A model generated the notes under the pieces. It was not told where the DNA came from, did not search any database, and saw only the letters and a program-made list of their open reading frames with translations. Shown in pieces: positions 42,336 through 49,869 of a DNA stretch of 64,000 nt. A program made the translations under genes and the position numbers. The stretch covers positions 422,841 through 486,840 of the forward strand of contig NZ_JAMTCH010000003.1 of the NCBI RefSeq assembly GCF_024171735.1, in the 5' to 3' direction. Source of the stretch: Prauserella alba. GTDB taxonomy: Bacteria > Actinomycetota > Actinomycetes > Mycobacteriales > Pseudonocardiaceae. The stretch's first letter is position 1; each line of letters begins with the position of its first letter.

Positions 42336-43669
42336 GGATCATCGAGAACGCGGCGATCGCGACCGTCGACGCCCGGGGCACCGAGTACCGCAGCGGCCAC
42401 GTCGTCGCCGACGGCGAGGTCCTCGTCGCCGTCGGGGAGGGCCCTGCGCCCGCCCAGTACACCGGAACCCGGGTCGACGGCTCCGGGTGTCTCGTCACGC
42501 CGGGGCTGATCAACACGCATCACCACCTGTACCAGTGGGCCACGCGCGGTTACGCCCCCGATTCGACGCTGTTCGACTGGCTCGTCGAGCTCTACCCCGT
42601 GTGGGGACGGCTCGACGCCGAGATCACCCACGCCGCAGCGTCCGCGGGTCTGGCGCGCCTCGCGCTCACCGGGTGCACCACGGTCGCCGACCACCACTAC
42701 GTATTCCCGCGCGAGGGCGGCGATCAGCTGGCCGCTCTGGTGTCCGCGGTCGGCCGCGTCGGCGTGCGCGGTCACCTGGTGCGCGGATCGATGGACCGGG
42801 GCGAGTCCCACGGCGGGCTGCCGCCGGACCATCTCGTCGAAGACCTCGACGCAGCCCTCGCGGGTACCGAGGCGGCCATCGACGTCCACCACGATCCGTC
42901 GCCCGACGCGCGGGTTCGCATCGCCGTCGGCCCGTGCTCACCGTTCACCGTGACCGAGCGGCTCATGACCGAGGCCGCCGTCCTCGCGCGGCGCAAGGGC
43001 GTCCGGCTGCACACCCACCTGGCCGAGACGCTCGACGAGGAGCGGCAGTGCCTCGCCGAGTTCGGGTGCACGCCCGCGGAGTACGCCGAGAAACTCGGCT
43101 GGCTCGGCGACGACGTGTGGCTCGCCCACACCGTGCATCTCGCCGACGACGCGGTTCGCCGCATGGGTGCCACCGGCACCGGGTCGGCCCACTGCCCGAC
43201 CTCGAACGGCAGACTCGGCACGGGCATCGCCCCGGCGCGCGGCCTGCTCGACGCGGGTGCACCCGTCGGCCTCGGCGTCGACGGCGCCGCGTCGAACGAA
43301 TCCGGCGGGCTGGGCGAGGAGCTGCACCAGGCGTTGCTGCAGGCCCGTCAGCGGGGCGGCCCCGAAGCGCTGACCACCAGGCATGCGCTGTGGATGGGCA
43401 CGATGGGCGGCGCCCGTTGCCTCGGCCGAGAGGGCGAACTCGGCTCGCTCGAACCCGGCAAGCTGGCCGACCTCGCCGTGTGGGACCTCGGCGGACTGCG
43501 CCACGCCGGCATCGACGACCCGGTCGCCGCGCTCGTGCTCGGCGCCACGCCCGAGGTGAAGTTGCTGCTGGTCGGCGGCGAGACCGTGGTCGCCGACGGG
43601 CGACTGCGGACCACCGACGAGGCAGCCGTGACCGCCGAACTCGGTGCCGCGAGCGGGAGGATGCGATGA
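42332..43669 (+). CDS. 8-oxoguanine deaminase (COG0402 amidohydrolase)
   Basis: A 445-aa metal-dependent amidohydrolase that would deaminate 8-oxoguanine to urate (guanine or triazine derivatives are alternatives in this superfamily). Seen: TPGLINTHHHLYQWATRG (HxH metal site), CTTVADHHYVFPREGG, RLHTHLAETLDEERQCL, and the late GLGVDGAASNESG metal Asp block; the C-terminal beta-sandwich repeats at SLEPGKLADLAVWDL. ATG 42332 overlaps the upstream stop. The product, urate, would feed the uricase downstream without xanthine dehydrogenase. Family assignment is by overall pattern. Confidence 0.87.
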   Translation: MRIIENAAIATVDARGTEYRSGHVVADGEVLVAVGEGPAPAQYTGTRVDGSGCLVTPGLINTHHHLYQWATRGYAPDSTLFDWLVELYPVWGRLDAEITHAAASAGLARLALTGCTTVADHHYVFPREGGDQLAALVSAVGRVGVRGHLVRGSMDRGESHGGLPPDHLVEDLDAALAGTEAAIDVHHDPSPDARVRIAVGPCSPFTVTERLMTEAAVLARRKGVRLHTHLAETLDEERQCLAEFGCTPAEYAEKLGWLGDDVWLAHTVHLADDAVRRMGATGTGSAHCPTSNGRLGTGIAPARGLLDAGAPVGLGVDGAASNESGGLGEELHQALLQARQRGGPEALTTRHALWMGTMGGARCLGREGELGSLEPGKLADLAVWDLGGLRHAGIDDPVAALVLGATPEVKLLLVGGETVVADGRLRTTDEAAVTAELGAASGRMR

Positions 43670-44673
43670 CGACGATCGGCGGCCACACCGCGGTGTCGGC
43701 CGCGAACGGGATCGGCACCAGCCCGGCGCGCCCGGACGGGACCAGGAAGGTGCGGCGCGAGTTCGCCTACTCGTCCGACCTGCGGCACGAGGACATGTTG
43801 TGGGGCGCGACGTTGCGCAGCCCGCATCCGCACGCGCGGATCACCGGCGTCGACATCTCGGCAGCCGTCGCCGTGCCCGGGGTGCACGCCGTGCTGACCC
43901 ACGACGACGTGCCCGGGCTGAACCGTTACGGCCTCGAACACCCGGACCAGCCCGTGCTCGCAGCCGACGTGGTGCGCTATCGCGGTGAACCCGTCGCCGT
44001 CGTGGCCGCCGACCATCCGGAGACCGCGCAGCGGGCGGTGAAACTCATCGGCGTCGGCTACGACGTCCTCGACCCGGTGACCGACGCCGAGGACGTCGTG
44101 CACGGTGACGCCGCTGCGCTGCACCCCGGCGGGAACGTCGTGCGGCACGTGCCGATCCGGCGTGGGCGGCCTGCGAGGTTGTCACGCAGTACAGCCGAAC
44201 TGCACCTGGACGGTGGCAAGCTCGCGTCCACGGCGGACGGGGTCCTGGCCGACCTCGTCGACGTGCTCGGCGAGGTCCAGTTCGACGAGACCGTCGAATG
44301 GCGGCACCGGCCCAACGAAGCGCTCGACCCCGAGACGGGCCAGGGCAACGCCCACGTGCAGTACGGGTTCGCCGCCCACGTGCAGTACGGGTTCGCCGCC
44401 CACGTGCAGTACGGGTTCGCCGCCCACCGCGCCGTCGTCGACGTGGACACCGAACTCGGCCTCGTCAAGGTGGTGTCACTGGACTGCCGGTGCGAGGCCC
44501 CGTGTTGCGGTTCCCGGGGGCCGTGTTGCAGGTTCCGGGGATCGTGTTGTGGTTCCGCGGGCGTGTGGTGCCCCGCGCGGGGCACCACTTCGGGAATCGT
44601 CGGCACACGAGTCGACAACACGGGCTCCGGAGCCGACAACATGGTCACGCGAATGCGCAACACGGTCCCCTGA
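43666..44673 (+). pseudogene. Xanthine dehydrogenase molybdenum-subunit relic
   Basis: The frame begins four bases inside the deaminase stop. Residues 1 to about 168 are the a/b-hammerhead region of an XDH/aldehyde oxidase large subunit (RKVRREFAYSSDLRHEDMLW, PHARITGVDISAAVAVPGVH, PVLAADVVRYRGEPVAVVAA). At about 44170 it jumps to the far C-terminal part (KLASTADGVLADLVDVLGEV, NEALDPETGQGNAHVQYGFA, VVDVDTELGLVKVVSLDC). Some 400-500 residues with the molybdopterin and catalytic Glu sites are lost. After Cys at 44487 the frame runs into repeat units and stops at 44673; the normal C-terminus is gone. An internal 24-bp triplication is present. Confidence 0.85.
44353..44424. repeat. 24-bp in-frame triplication in the XDH relic
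   Basis: Three identical copies of a 24-bp unit (44353-44376, 44377-44400, 44401-44424) encode HVQYGFAA three times where intact homologues have it once. Perfect identity implies a recent event. Confidence 0.95.
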
Positions 44674-44726
44674 AACGACAACACGGTCCCCTGAAACGAC
44701 AACACGGTCCCCTGAAACGACAACAC
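44502..44726. repeat. 21-bp-phased GTGTTG/CAACAC array with central palindrome
   Basis: GTGTTG lies at 44502, 44523 and 44544 (period 21). A perfect 24-bp palindrome spans 44565-44588 (GTGGTGCCCC, GCGC, GGGGCACCAC). Then the complementary CAACAC (CAACAT at 44637) lies at 44616, 44637, 44658, 44679, 44700 and 44721, again exactly 21 bp apart. Thus units point inward from both sides of the palindrome. The last three right-hand intervals are nearly identical (ACGGTCCCCTGAAACGA between cores). The array ends 18 bases before the TetR gene stop. Confidence 0.92.
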
Positions 44727-44743
44727 GGCCGCTGGGGGTGCGC

Positions 44744-45319
44744 TTATCTATTCGGCAGCAGGTTTCCGGCCTGTGCCGCCACGGCGCGGCCCGCGGCTTC
44801 GAGAGGTTCGGTGCTGCGCAGCGAGCGGCTGAGCACGAAGGCTCCTTCGAGGCTCGTCACGGTCGCGATCGCGAGGGCCCGCGCGTCCCGCCGGGACAGG
44901 CCGAAGGCGGCGTAGACCTCGGTGCCTTTGTCGAGCCAGGCCTCGAAGACCTCGGCGGTAGCCCGGCGCAGGCCGTCGTCGGTGCTGGCGACTTCGAGGG
45001 CGACCGTCGCGATGGGGCAGGCGTCGGCGTAGTCGGTCTCGACGAGGGTTTCGGCCGCACCCGCGAATGCGTCCTCGATGCCGGTGACCGGGTCGTCGGC
45101 GGAGGCGATGTAGATGTCGAACAGCGCCGCGTACGGCAGTCCCGCTTCGCGGATCACCTCGGTACCGAGCTGCTTCTTCCCACCGGGGAAGAAGTGATAC
45201 AGCGACCCGAACGGCGCTTCGGCCCGCGAGACGATCTGTTTCAGGCCAGTGCCGGTGTAGCCGTTGCGACGGAACAGCTCGGCCGTCGCCGTCACGATCC
45301 GTTCCCGTGTGCTCGCCAT
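44744..45319 (-). CDS. TetR-family regulator (YxaF/LmrA-like)
   Basis: A 191-aa repressor: HTH region RERIVTATAELFRRNGYTGT, GLKQIVSRAEAPFGSLYHFF, then FPGGKKQLGTEVIREAG typical of the YxaF/LmrA branch, and a C-terminal domain with CPIATVALEV (conserved Cys-Pro) usual for that branch. ATG 45319. It is divergent from an alpha/beta hydrolase gene, with a perfect dyad in the shared promoter; it probably represses both. The ligand is unknown. Confidence 0.9.
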   Translation of the reverse strand: MASTRERIVTATAELFRRNGYTGTGLKQIVSRAEAPFGSLYHFFPGGKKQLGTEVIREAGLPYAALFDIYIASADDPVTGIEDAFAGAAETLVETDYADACPIATVALEVASTDDGLRRATAEVFEAWLDKGTEVYAAFGLSRRDARALAIATVTSLEGAFVLSRSLRSTEPLEAAGRAVAAQAGNLLPNR

Positions 45320-45342
45320 GCGCCGCAGTCTACGCTACTCTC

Positions 45343-45366
45343 TCACTAGAGCGATCTATCTAGTGA
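45343..45366. promoter_or_regulatory. TetR-type operator between tetR and hydrolase genes
   Basis: TCACTAGA (45343-45350) and TCTAGTGA (45359-45366) are perfect inverted 8-bp arms around GCGATCTA, itself partly symmetric (TAGA..GATC..TCTA). It lies 23 bases from the TetR start and 54 from the hydrolase start. Confidence 0.75.
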
Positions 45367-45420
45367 TGCTGGACCTGTCGAGAGGTGGGGCTTGTCGAGC
45401 AGCGCCGTGAAGGAGCAGGC

Positions 45421-46302
45421 ATGACCGATGAATTACCGGGCGAATCCCGAACAGTGGAGCTTTCCGCCGGCGCCGTCGAGTACACCGACACCGGGGGTAG
45501 TGGCCCCGTTCTGGTGTTCCTACACGGCCCACTCATGAACGCGACGGTGTGGCGCAAGGTCGTCGCCGGGTTGCCGGGCGAGTACCGCTGCATCCTGCCG
45601 ACGTGGCCGCTGGGCGCGCACCGGATCCCGATGCACGCCGACGCCGACCTGAGTCTGCGCGGACTCGGCCTCCTCGTCGGCGAGTTCCTCGAACGACTCG
45701 ACCTGCATGACGTCACGCTCGTCCTCAACGACTGGGGCGGTGGGCAGATCCTGCTCACGGAGGGGCGCACCGAACGCCTGGCTCGCGTCGTACTGACCTC
45801 GTGCGAAGCGTTCGACAACTATCCGCCCGGCATCCCGGGGCGCCTGCTCGTCGTGCTGGCGAGAATCCCGGGCGGTATCGCCGCGTTGGTGCAGTTGTTG
45901 CGGTTCCGTGCGGTGCAGCGTGCGCCCGGCGGTTGGGGGTGGATGTCGAAACGGCCGGTTCCGCAGGACGTGGTGCGTGACTGGTTCACCCCGGCACGAA
46001 CGCGCAAGGCCGTCCGCCGGGATCTTGTCCGCTACGGCCGTGGCGTCCCGTCGAAGGCGGAGCTACTGGAATGGGCCGAGGCGATGTCGTCGTTCGATCG
46101 CCCCGTGCTTGTCGTATGGGCGATCGAGGACAAGCTGATGCCCCGCGACCACGGGCCGCGACTGACGGAGCTGTTCCCGCAGGGCAAACTCGTCGAGGTG
46201 GCCGACAGTTACACGCTCATCCCTGAGGATCGGCCGGAACTGCTGGCGGCCACGCTCGGGGAATTCATCGCCGATACGCCGATCCCGCGCGCTCGGCGGT
46301 GA
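45421..46302 (+). CDS. Alpha/beta hydrolase (haloalkane-dehalogenase-like, catalytic His not seen)
   Basis: A 293-aa alpha/beta-hydrolase. Seen: oxyanion region VLVFLHGPLMNATVWRKV, nucleophile elbow VTLVLNDWGGGQILL with Asp104 in the nucleophile place as in haloalkane dehalogenases, and the late strand PVLVVWAIEDKLMP with an acidic residue. At the usual catalytic His site (xHFxxxDxP) the protein reads DSYTLIPEDRPE, so the His is absent. ATG 45421 has GAAGGAG upstream. Under the divergent TetR. Either a non-classical hydrolase or a binding protein; the Asp-type elbow is clear, the activity is not. Confidence 0.82.
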   Translation: MTDELPGESRTVELSAGAVEYTDTGGSGPVLVFLHGPLMNATVWRKVVAGLPGEYRCILPTWPLGAHRIPMHADADLSLRGLGLLVGEFLERLDLHDVTLVLNDWGGGQILLTEGRTERLARVVLTSCEAFDNYPPGIPGRLLVVLARIPGGIAALVQLLRFRAVQRAPGGWGWMSKRPVPQDVVRDWFTPARTRKAVRRDLVRYGRGVPSKAELLEWAEAMSSFDRPVLVVWAIEDKLMPRDHGPRLTELFPQGKLVEVADSYTLIPEDRPELLAATLGEFIADTPIPRARR

Positions 46303-46304
46303 CC

Positions 46305-47723
46305 TCAGTTCGCCGGATCGCCCGCCGTACCCTGCGTGCCCGGAGTGCCCTGCGGGCCCGCCGTGTCCTGCGTGCCTGCAGTGTCCTGCGTGCCTGGCGT
46401 GTCCGAGGGTTCCGACGCCGTCGCCGCGTCCGTAGTGGACCGTCGCACGCGGTCGCCGAACACGAGGTTCAGCACCACGGCGGCGAGGCAGCCTGCGCTG
46501 ATGCCGGAGTCGAGCACGGTGCGCAGCGCGGAGGGGAAACCGGCGTAGAACTCGGGTGCGGCGATCGGGATGAGGCCGATGCCGAGCGCCGCGGCGACGA
46601 TCGTGACGTTGGCGGGCCGCTCGAACGACGCCTTCGCCAGCGTCCGCAGGCCGGACACGGCGACGCTGCCGAACAGTACGAGCCCGGCACCGCCGAGCAC
46701 GGGTTGGGGCACCAGGGCCACGATCCCGCCGGCCACCGGGAACATACCCAACAGGACGAGGATCAGCCCGCTCGCCGCCACGACGTACCGGCTCACCATG
46801 CGCGTCAGCGCGACGAGCCCGACGTTCTGCGCGAACGCCGTGCACGCGAAGCCGCCGAACAGGGTCGCCACGGCGGTGCCGAACCCGTCGGCGCGCAACC
46901 CGTCCGCGAGCGTGCGCTCGGAGGTGGGCCGGTCGACGATCTCGCCGAGGGCGAGCATGTCCGCGGTGCTCTCGGCCATGATCACCAGCGCCACGATCGC
47001 CATCGAGATGATCGCCGCGATGTCGAAGACCGGGGTGCCGAAATGGAACGGCGAGACGACGCCGAAGGCGGGCGCCTCCGCGAGTGTCGACGTGTCGACC
47101 TCGCCCAGTGGCCAAGCCACGAGCGTGCCCAGCACGAGACCCAGTAGCAGCGCGACCCGGCTCCAGAAGCCCGACAGGAACCGGTTGAACGCGAGGACCG
47201 CCACCAGCGTGATGCCCGCCAGCAGAAGATTCGTCCCGCTGGCCGACTCCTCCTGTTGCGAGATCCAGCCGACCGCCACCGGCAGCAGTGACACTCCGAT
47301 GAGTGTGATGACCGTACCCGTGACGATCGGCGGGAAGAACCGGGTGAGCCGGGAGAAGAACGGCGCAGCCAGCACGATCAGCGCGCCGGCGACGAGCGTC
47401 GCACCGTAGACCACGCCGAGCGAGGCCTGCTGTCCGTGCTGTTCCACGATGGCCAGTACGGGTGCGACCGTTGCGAACGTCACGCCGTTCACCAGCGGAA
47501 GCCGGGCTCCGAACCGCCACACACCGAGTGTCTGCAGGAGCGTCGCCAGTCCGGCGGTCAGCAGGCTCGCGCTGATCAACAGGCTCAGTTGACCGGGGGA
47601 GAGGCCTACCGCCCCGCCGATGATCAGTGGTGGGGCGACGACGCCCGCGTACATGGCGGCGACGTGCTGCAGGCCACCGGCGATCAGTTGCGGCAGCGGC
47701 GGTTTCGTGTCGACGGGATGCAC
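46305..47723 (-). CDS. Purine permease (nucleobase:cation symporter-2; uric acid/xanthine type)
   Basis: A 472-aa NCS2/UraA-type symporter with about 14 helices. Seen: QHVAAMYAGVVAPPLIIGGA in helix 1, LPLVNGVTFATVAPVLAIVE, the signature FPPIVTGTVITLIGVSLLPV, helix-8 acidic MAESTADMLALGEI, and TAFAQNVGLVALTRMVSRYV with the NCS2 N-x-G motif. The Asn-x-Gly with Glu pattern resembles urate/xanthine carriers. GTG 47723 follows GGAG. The tail ends in a degenerate TPGTQDTAG repeat of unknown role. It stands upstream-adjacent to uricase on the same strand (gap 116 bp), supplying purine substrate. Confidence 0.92.
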   Translation of the reverse strand: MHPVDTKPPLPQLIAGGLQHVAAMYAGVVAPPLIIGGAVGLSPGQLSLLISASLLTAGLATLLQTLGVWRFGARLPLVNGVTFATVAPVLAIVEQHGQQASLGVVYGATLVAGALIVLAAPFFSRLTRFFPPIVTGTVITLIGVSLLPVAVGWISQQEESASGTNLLLAGITLVAVLAFNRFLSGFWSRVALLLGLVLGTLVAWPLGEVDTSTLAEAPAFGVVSPFHFGTPVFDIAAIISMAIVALVIMAESTADMLALGEIVDRPTSERTLADGLRADGFGTAVATLFGGFACTAFAQNVGLVALTRMVSRYVVAASGLILVLLGMFPVAGGIVALVPQPVLGGAGLVLFGSVAVSGLRTLAKASFERPANVTIVAAALGIGLIPIAAPEFYAGFPSALRTVLDSGISAGCLAAVVLNLVFGDRVRRSTTDAATASEPSDTPGTQDTAGTQDTAGPQGTPGTQGTAGDPAN

Positions 47724-47839
47724 GGGAACGCTCCAAAGTGGTCGGTGGACCGGTGATGGTGACACCGTCGCCCGGTGCGGCCGTGGCGCGATGCGGCCTC
47801 GGTCGCGGGGCGGCGGTCGCGGGAATCCCGGCCGGTGAC

Positions 47840-48736
47840 TCAGAACTCGGGCAGCGAGTACCAGGCGAGCCCGGCCGCGTCGGCGGGCTCGTCGTCCCGG
47901 AGCACGGTGCCTTCGATGAGGCCGTACGGGCGGTCGGCGGCGTGGAACACCTCGTTCTCGTTGGACAGTCCGAACGGGCTCAGATCCACGAGGAAGTGGT
48001 GCTTGTTCGGCATGGCCAACCGGATCTCGGCGACCTCGGGCCGTGCCTCGAGCACGGCTTCGCCCATCGCGTACAGGGTCTGCTGCAGCGACAGGCTGTG
48101 CTTCGTGGCGAACGTTTCGAGCAGCGTGCGGCGGATCTCGTCGAACGACCGGCTCCAGTCGACACCGCTCGTGGCCGAATAGCGCCAGCGTGCCGTGACG
48201 GCGGTCGCCAGAATCCGGTCGTCGGTCTCGGCGAGCGTGGTGTACCGGTCGCGCGGAAACCCGTGGAACTCCGAGCCCGTCGACTTCAGCACCGTCAGGC
48301 CGGTCAGGCCGGACACGACCCAGGCCTTGCCGTCCTGCAGCGTCACGGCCGTGGTGCGCTCCTCGCCACCGGGGCGGCTGAACGCGTGATCGTGCGGCGA
48401 TCCGCCGACGTCGATGCGGTTCCACGCGTGCTCGGAGAGCAGCATGCGGGCACCGGTGATGTGCTCGAACGAGCCGGTGAAGTGTTCGGCGAGTCGCAGG
48501 GCGAAGTCCTCGATCTCGCCCACCCCGTCCTTGGCGAAGGCGTACACGGTGTTCTTCTGGGTGTCGGTGGCCACGACGTCGGCGTTGTCACCGGTCAGAT
48601 GGGTGCGTTCCAGGCTGCCGCGCAGTGACGTCGACACCGTCAGGTCCCTGAGGTGGTGCACCGGTCCGTCCCGGTCGACGGTGACGAGCCTGACCTCGGC
48701 CTTGCCGTACTGGTTGGGTCCGAGCGTGATGCCCAC
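47840..48736 (-). CDS. pucL: Urate oxidase (uricase)
   Basis: Cofactor-free enzyme oxidising urate to 5-hydroxyisourate. The 298-aa protein has two T-fold halves: LGPNQYGKAEVRLVTVDRDG, then THLTGDNADVVATDTQKNTV with the catalytic Lys/Thr region, VVSGLTGLTVLKSTGSEFHG, FPRDRYTTLAETDDRILATA and PNKHHFLVDLSPFGLSNENE. The start is GTG. It lies 6 bases after the HIU hydrolase stop, so the two are coupled. It is the first committed ureide step retained in this cluster. Confidence 0.96.
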   Translation of the reverse strand: MGITLGPNQYGKAEVRLVTVDRDGPVHHLRDLTVSTSLRGSLERTHLTGDNADVVATDTQKNTVYAFAKDGVGEIEDFALRLAEHFTGSFEHITGARMLLSEHAWNRIDVGGSPHDHAFSRPGGEERTTAVTLQDGKAWVVSGLTGLTVLKSTGSEFHGFPRDRYTTLAETDDRILATAVTARWRYSATSGVDWSRSFDEIRRTLLETFATKHSLSLQQTLYAMGEAVLEARPEVAEIRLAMPNKHHFLVDLSPFGLSNENEVFHAADRPYGLIEGTVLRDDEPADAAGLAWYSLPEF

Positions 48737-48742
48737 GTGGAA

Positions 48743-49066
48743 TCAGCTCCCTCGGTAGGTGGAGTAGGCGTACGGGCTCAGCAGCACGGGTACGTGGTGG
48801 TGTGCGGCCGGATCGGTGACGCGGAAGGCGACGGTCACCTCGGGCAGGAAGCAGCCCTCTCCCAGGTAGGACTCGGTGTCGAACACGAGCCGGTACACGC
48901 CCTCGGGCAGGGTGGCAGGTCCGAGATCGCGGACCCGGCCGTCGTCGTCGGTCGTGGCGGCCGCGATCGTCGACCAGTCGTCGTCGCGGGCGTCCAGGCG
49001 CACGGGAACGCCCGCGGCCGGGCGTCCGCGCGCGGTGTCGAGGACGTGCGTGGTCACGAGGCTCAT
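48743..49066 (-). CDS. uraH: 5-hydroxyisourate hydrolase (transthyretin-like)
   Basis: Hydrolyses 5-hydroxyisourate to OHCU. The 107-aa protein is a transthyretin-related subunit with the family markers: VTTHVLDTARGRPAAGVPV (His), FLPEVTVAFRVTDPAAHHHV (active-site His/Arg side) and the C-terminal tetrapeptide YRGS. ATG 49066. Directly upstream of uricase and directly downstream of the OHCU decarboxylase relic, so the original order was OHCU decarboxylase-uraH-pucL. Confidence 0.95.
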   Translation of the reverse strand: MSLVTTHVLDTARGRPAAGVPVRLDARDDDWSTIAAATTDDDGRVRDLGPATLPEGVYRLVFDTESYLGEGCFLPEVTVAFRVTDPAAHHHVPVLLSPYAYSTYRGS

Positions 49067-49070
49067 GCGG

Positions 49071-49233
49071 TCACCGCTTTCCCTGCCGCAGCCGCGCGAA
49101 CTCGACGAGTTCCGTCGCCCGCGATGCGCAGCGCGACGTCGGGATCGTTGCCGACGTCGAGGCGTCCGGTCAGCAGTGACCGGACGCGGTCAGGATCGGC
49201 CGAGTCGAACTCGGCCAGCCGGCGGTGGCTCAT
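49071..49233 (-). pseudogene. OHCU decarboxylase relic, internally deleted and frameshifted
   Basis: From ATG 49233 the frame gives MSHRRLAEFDSADPDRVRSL, an OHCU decarboxylase-like N-terminus. It passes directly into GRLDVGNDPDVALRIAG, which matches the C-terminal end of that family. One extra base near 49111 then shifts the frame; correcting it yields ELVEFARLRQGKR and a stop at 49071, the usual C-terminal helix. The central ~100 residues with the catalytic His and Glu are missing. Position just before uraH supports the assignment. Confidence 0.72.
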
Positions 49234-49329
49234 CCGTTGCAACGTAAGCGAGGCCCCTCAGTGCGTCAACATTTTGTTGAAATCGGTGCGCACGTAGGCC
49301 GCGGCCGGATATGGGCTGATGTGCCGCCG

Positions 49330-49821
49330 TCAGTCCTCGTCGACGTGCCGATCGCGGTTGAGGTAGTTGTACACCGTGAAGCGGGTGACGCCGAGCTGTT
49401 CGGCGACCGCCGCCACGGAGCGGCGCAGTTGGAATGCGCCCCGCTCGTCGAGGAGCCGCACCGCTCGCTGTTTCCCCGATCTGTCCAACTCGGACAGTCG
49501 CGTGCCGAGCTCGGCCTCGACCCGCCGCACGATGCCGTCCAGCACGCTGCCCGGTTCGGCCTCGTCCGGCTCGACGGTCGTCCCGGGCTGTTGCAGCCGC
49601 AGGGTGAGGCGGGTGGCGCCGCCGTCGAGCGCCGCGCGCGCGATCGCGGGCAGCGCGTCGAGCAGGACCTCCGAGTCCCCGCTGACCGAGGTGCCGAGCG
49701 GGCCGAAGTCCGTGTGCAGCCCCGCCGTCTCGGCCGCGGCCCGAGCCCGCACGGCGTGCTCCGGCGGCGCACCTTCCCCGTGGAAGGGTTCGCTGGTGAA
49801 CTCGGCCTCCAGGTGTCCCAC
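49330..49821 (-). CDS. Thiamine-binding-domain (DUF77/MTH1187) plus HTH regulator
   Basis: A 163-aa two-domain protein. Residues 1 to about 85 resemble the MTH1187/YkoF thiamine-binding family (EAEFTSEPFHGEGAPPEHAV, DFGPLGTSVSGD, GGATRLTLRLQQP). The C-terminal part is an HTH_22 (YheO/DauR-type) domain (LSELDRSGKQRAVRLLDERG, SVAAVAEQLGVTRFTVYNYL). GTG 49821 is the only plausible start; no ribosome-binding site, so perhaps leaderless. It is divergent from hyi (48 bp). Probably a regulator of ureide genes sensing a small metabolite; the ligand is not known. Confidence 0.75.
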   Translation of the reverse strand: MGHLEAEFTSEPFHGEGAPPEHAVRARAAAETAGLHTDFGPLGTSVSGDSEVLLDALPAIARAALDGGATRLTLRLQQPGTTVEPDEAEPGSVLDGIVRRVEAELGTRLSELDRSGKQRAVRLLDERGAFQLRRSVAAVAEQLGVTRFTVYNYLNRDRHVDED

Positions 49822-49869
49822 GAGGGGGAAGGTTACGTGGGGGTGCGGCGGGCGGGCCAGAATGGGCGC

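Noticed and set aside
44502-44726. CRISPR array
   Set aside because: Units are contiguous at 21 bp with no unique spacers, the cores are only six bases, orientation flips in the middle, and there are no cas genes.
49234-49329. Extra gene between the OHCU decarboxylase relic and the DUF77-HTH gene
   Set aside because: Under 100 bp with no coding signal; only the end-to-end relic was supportable.
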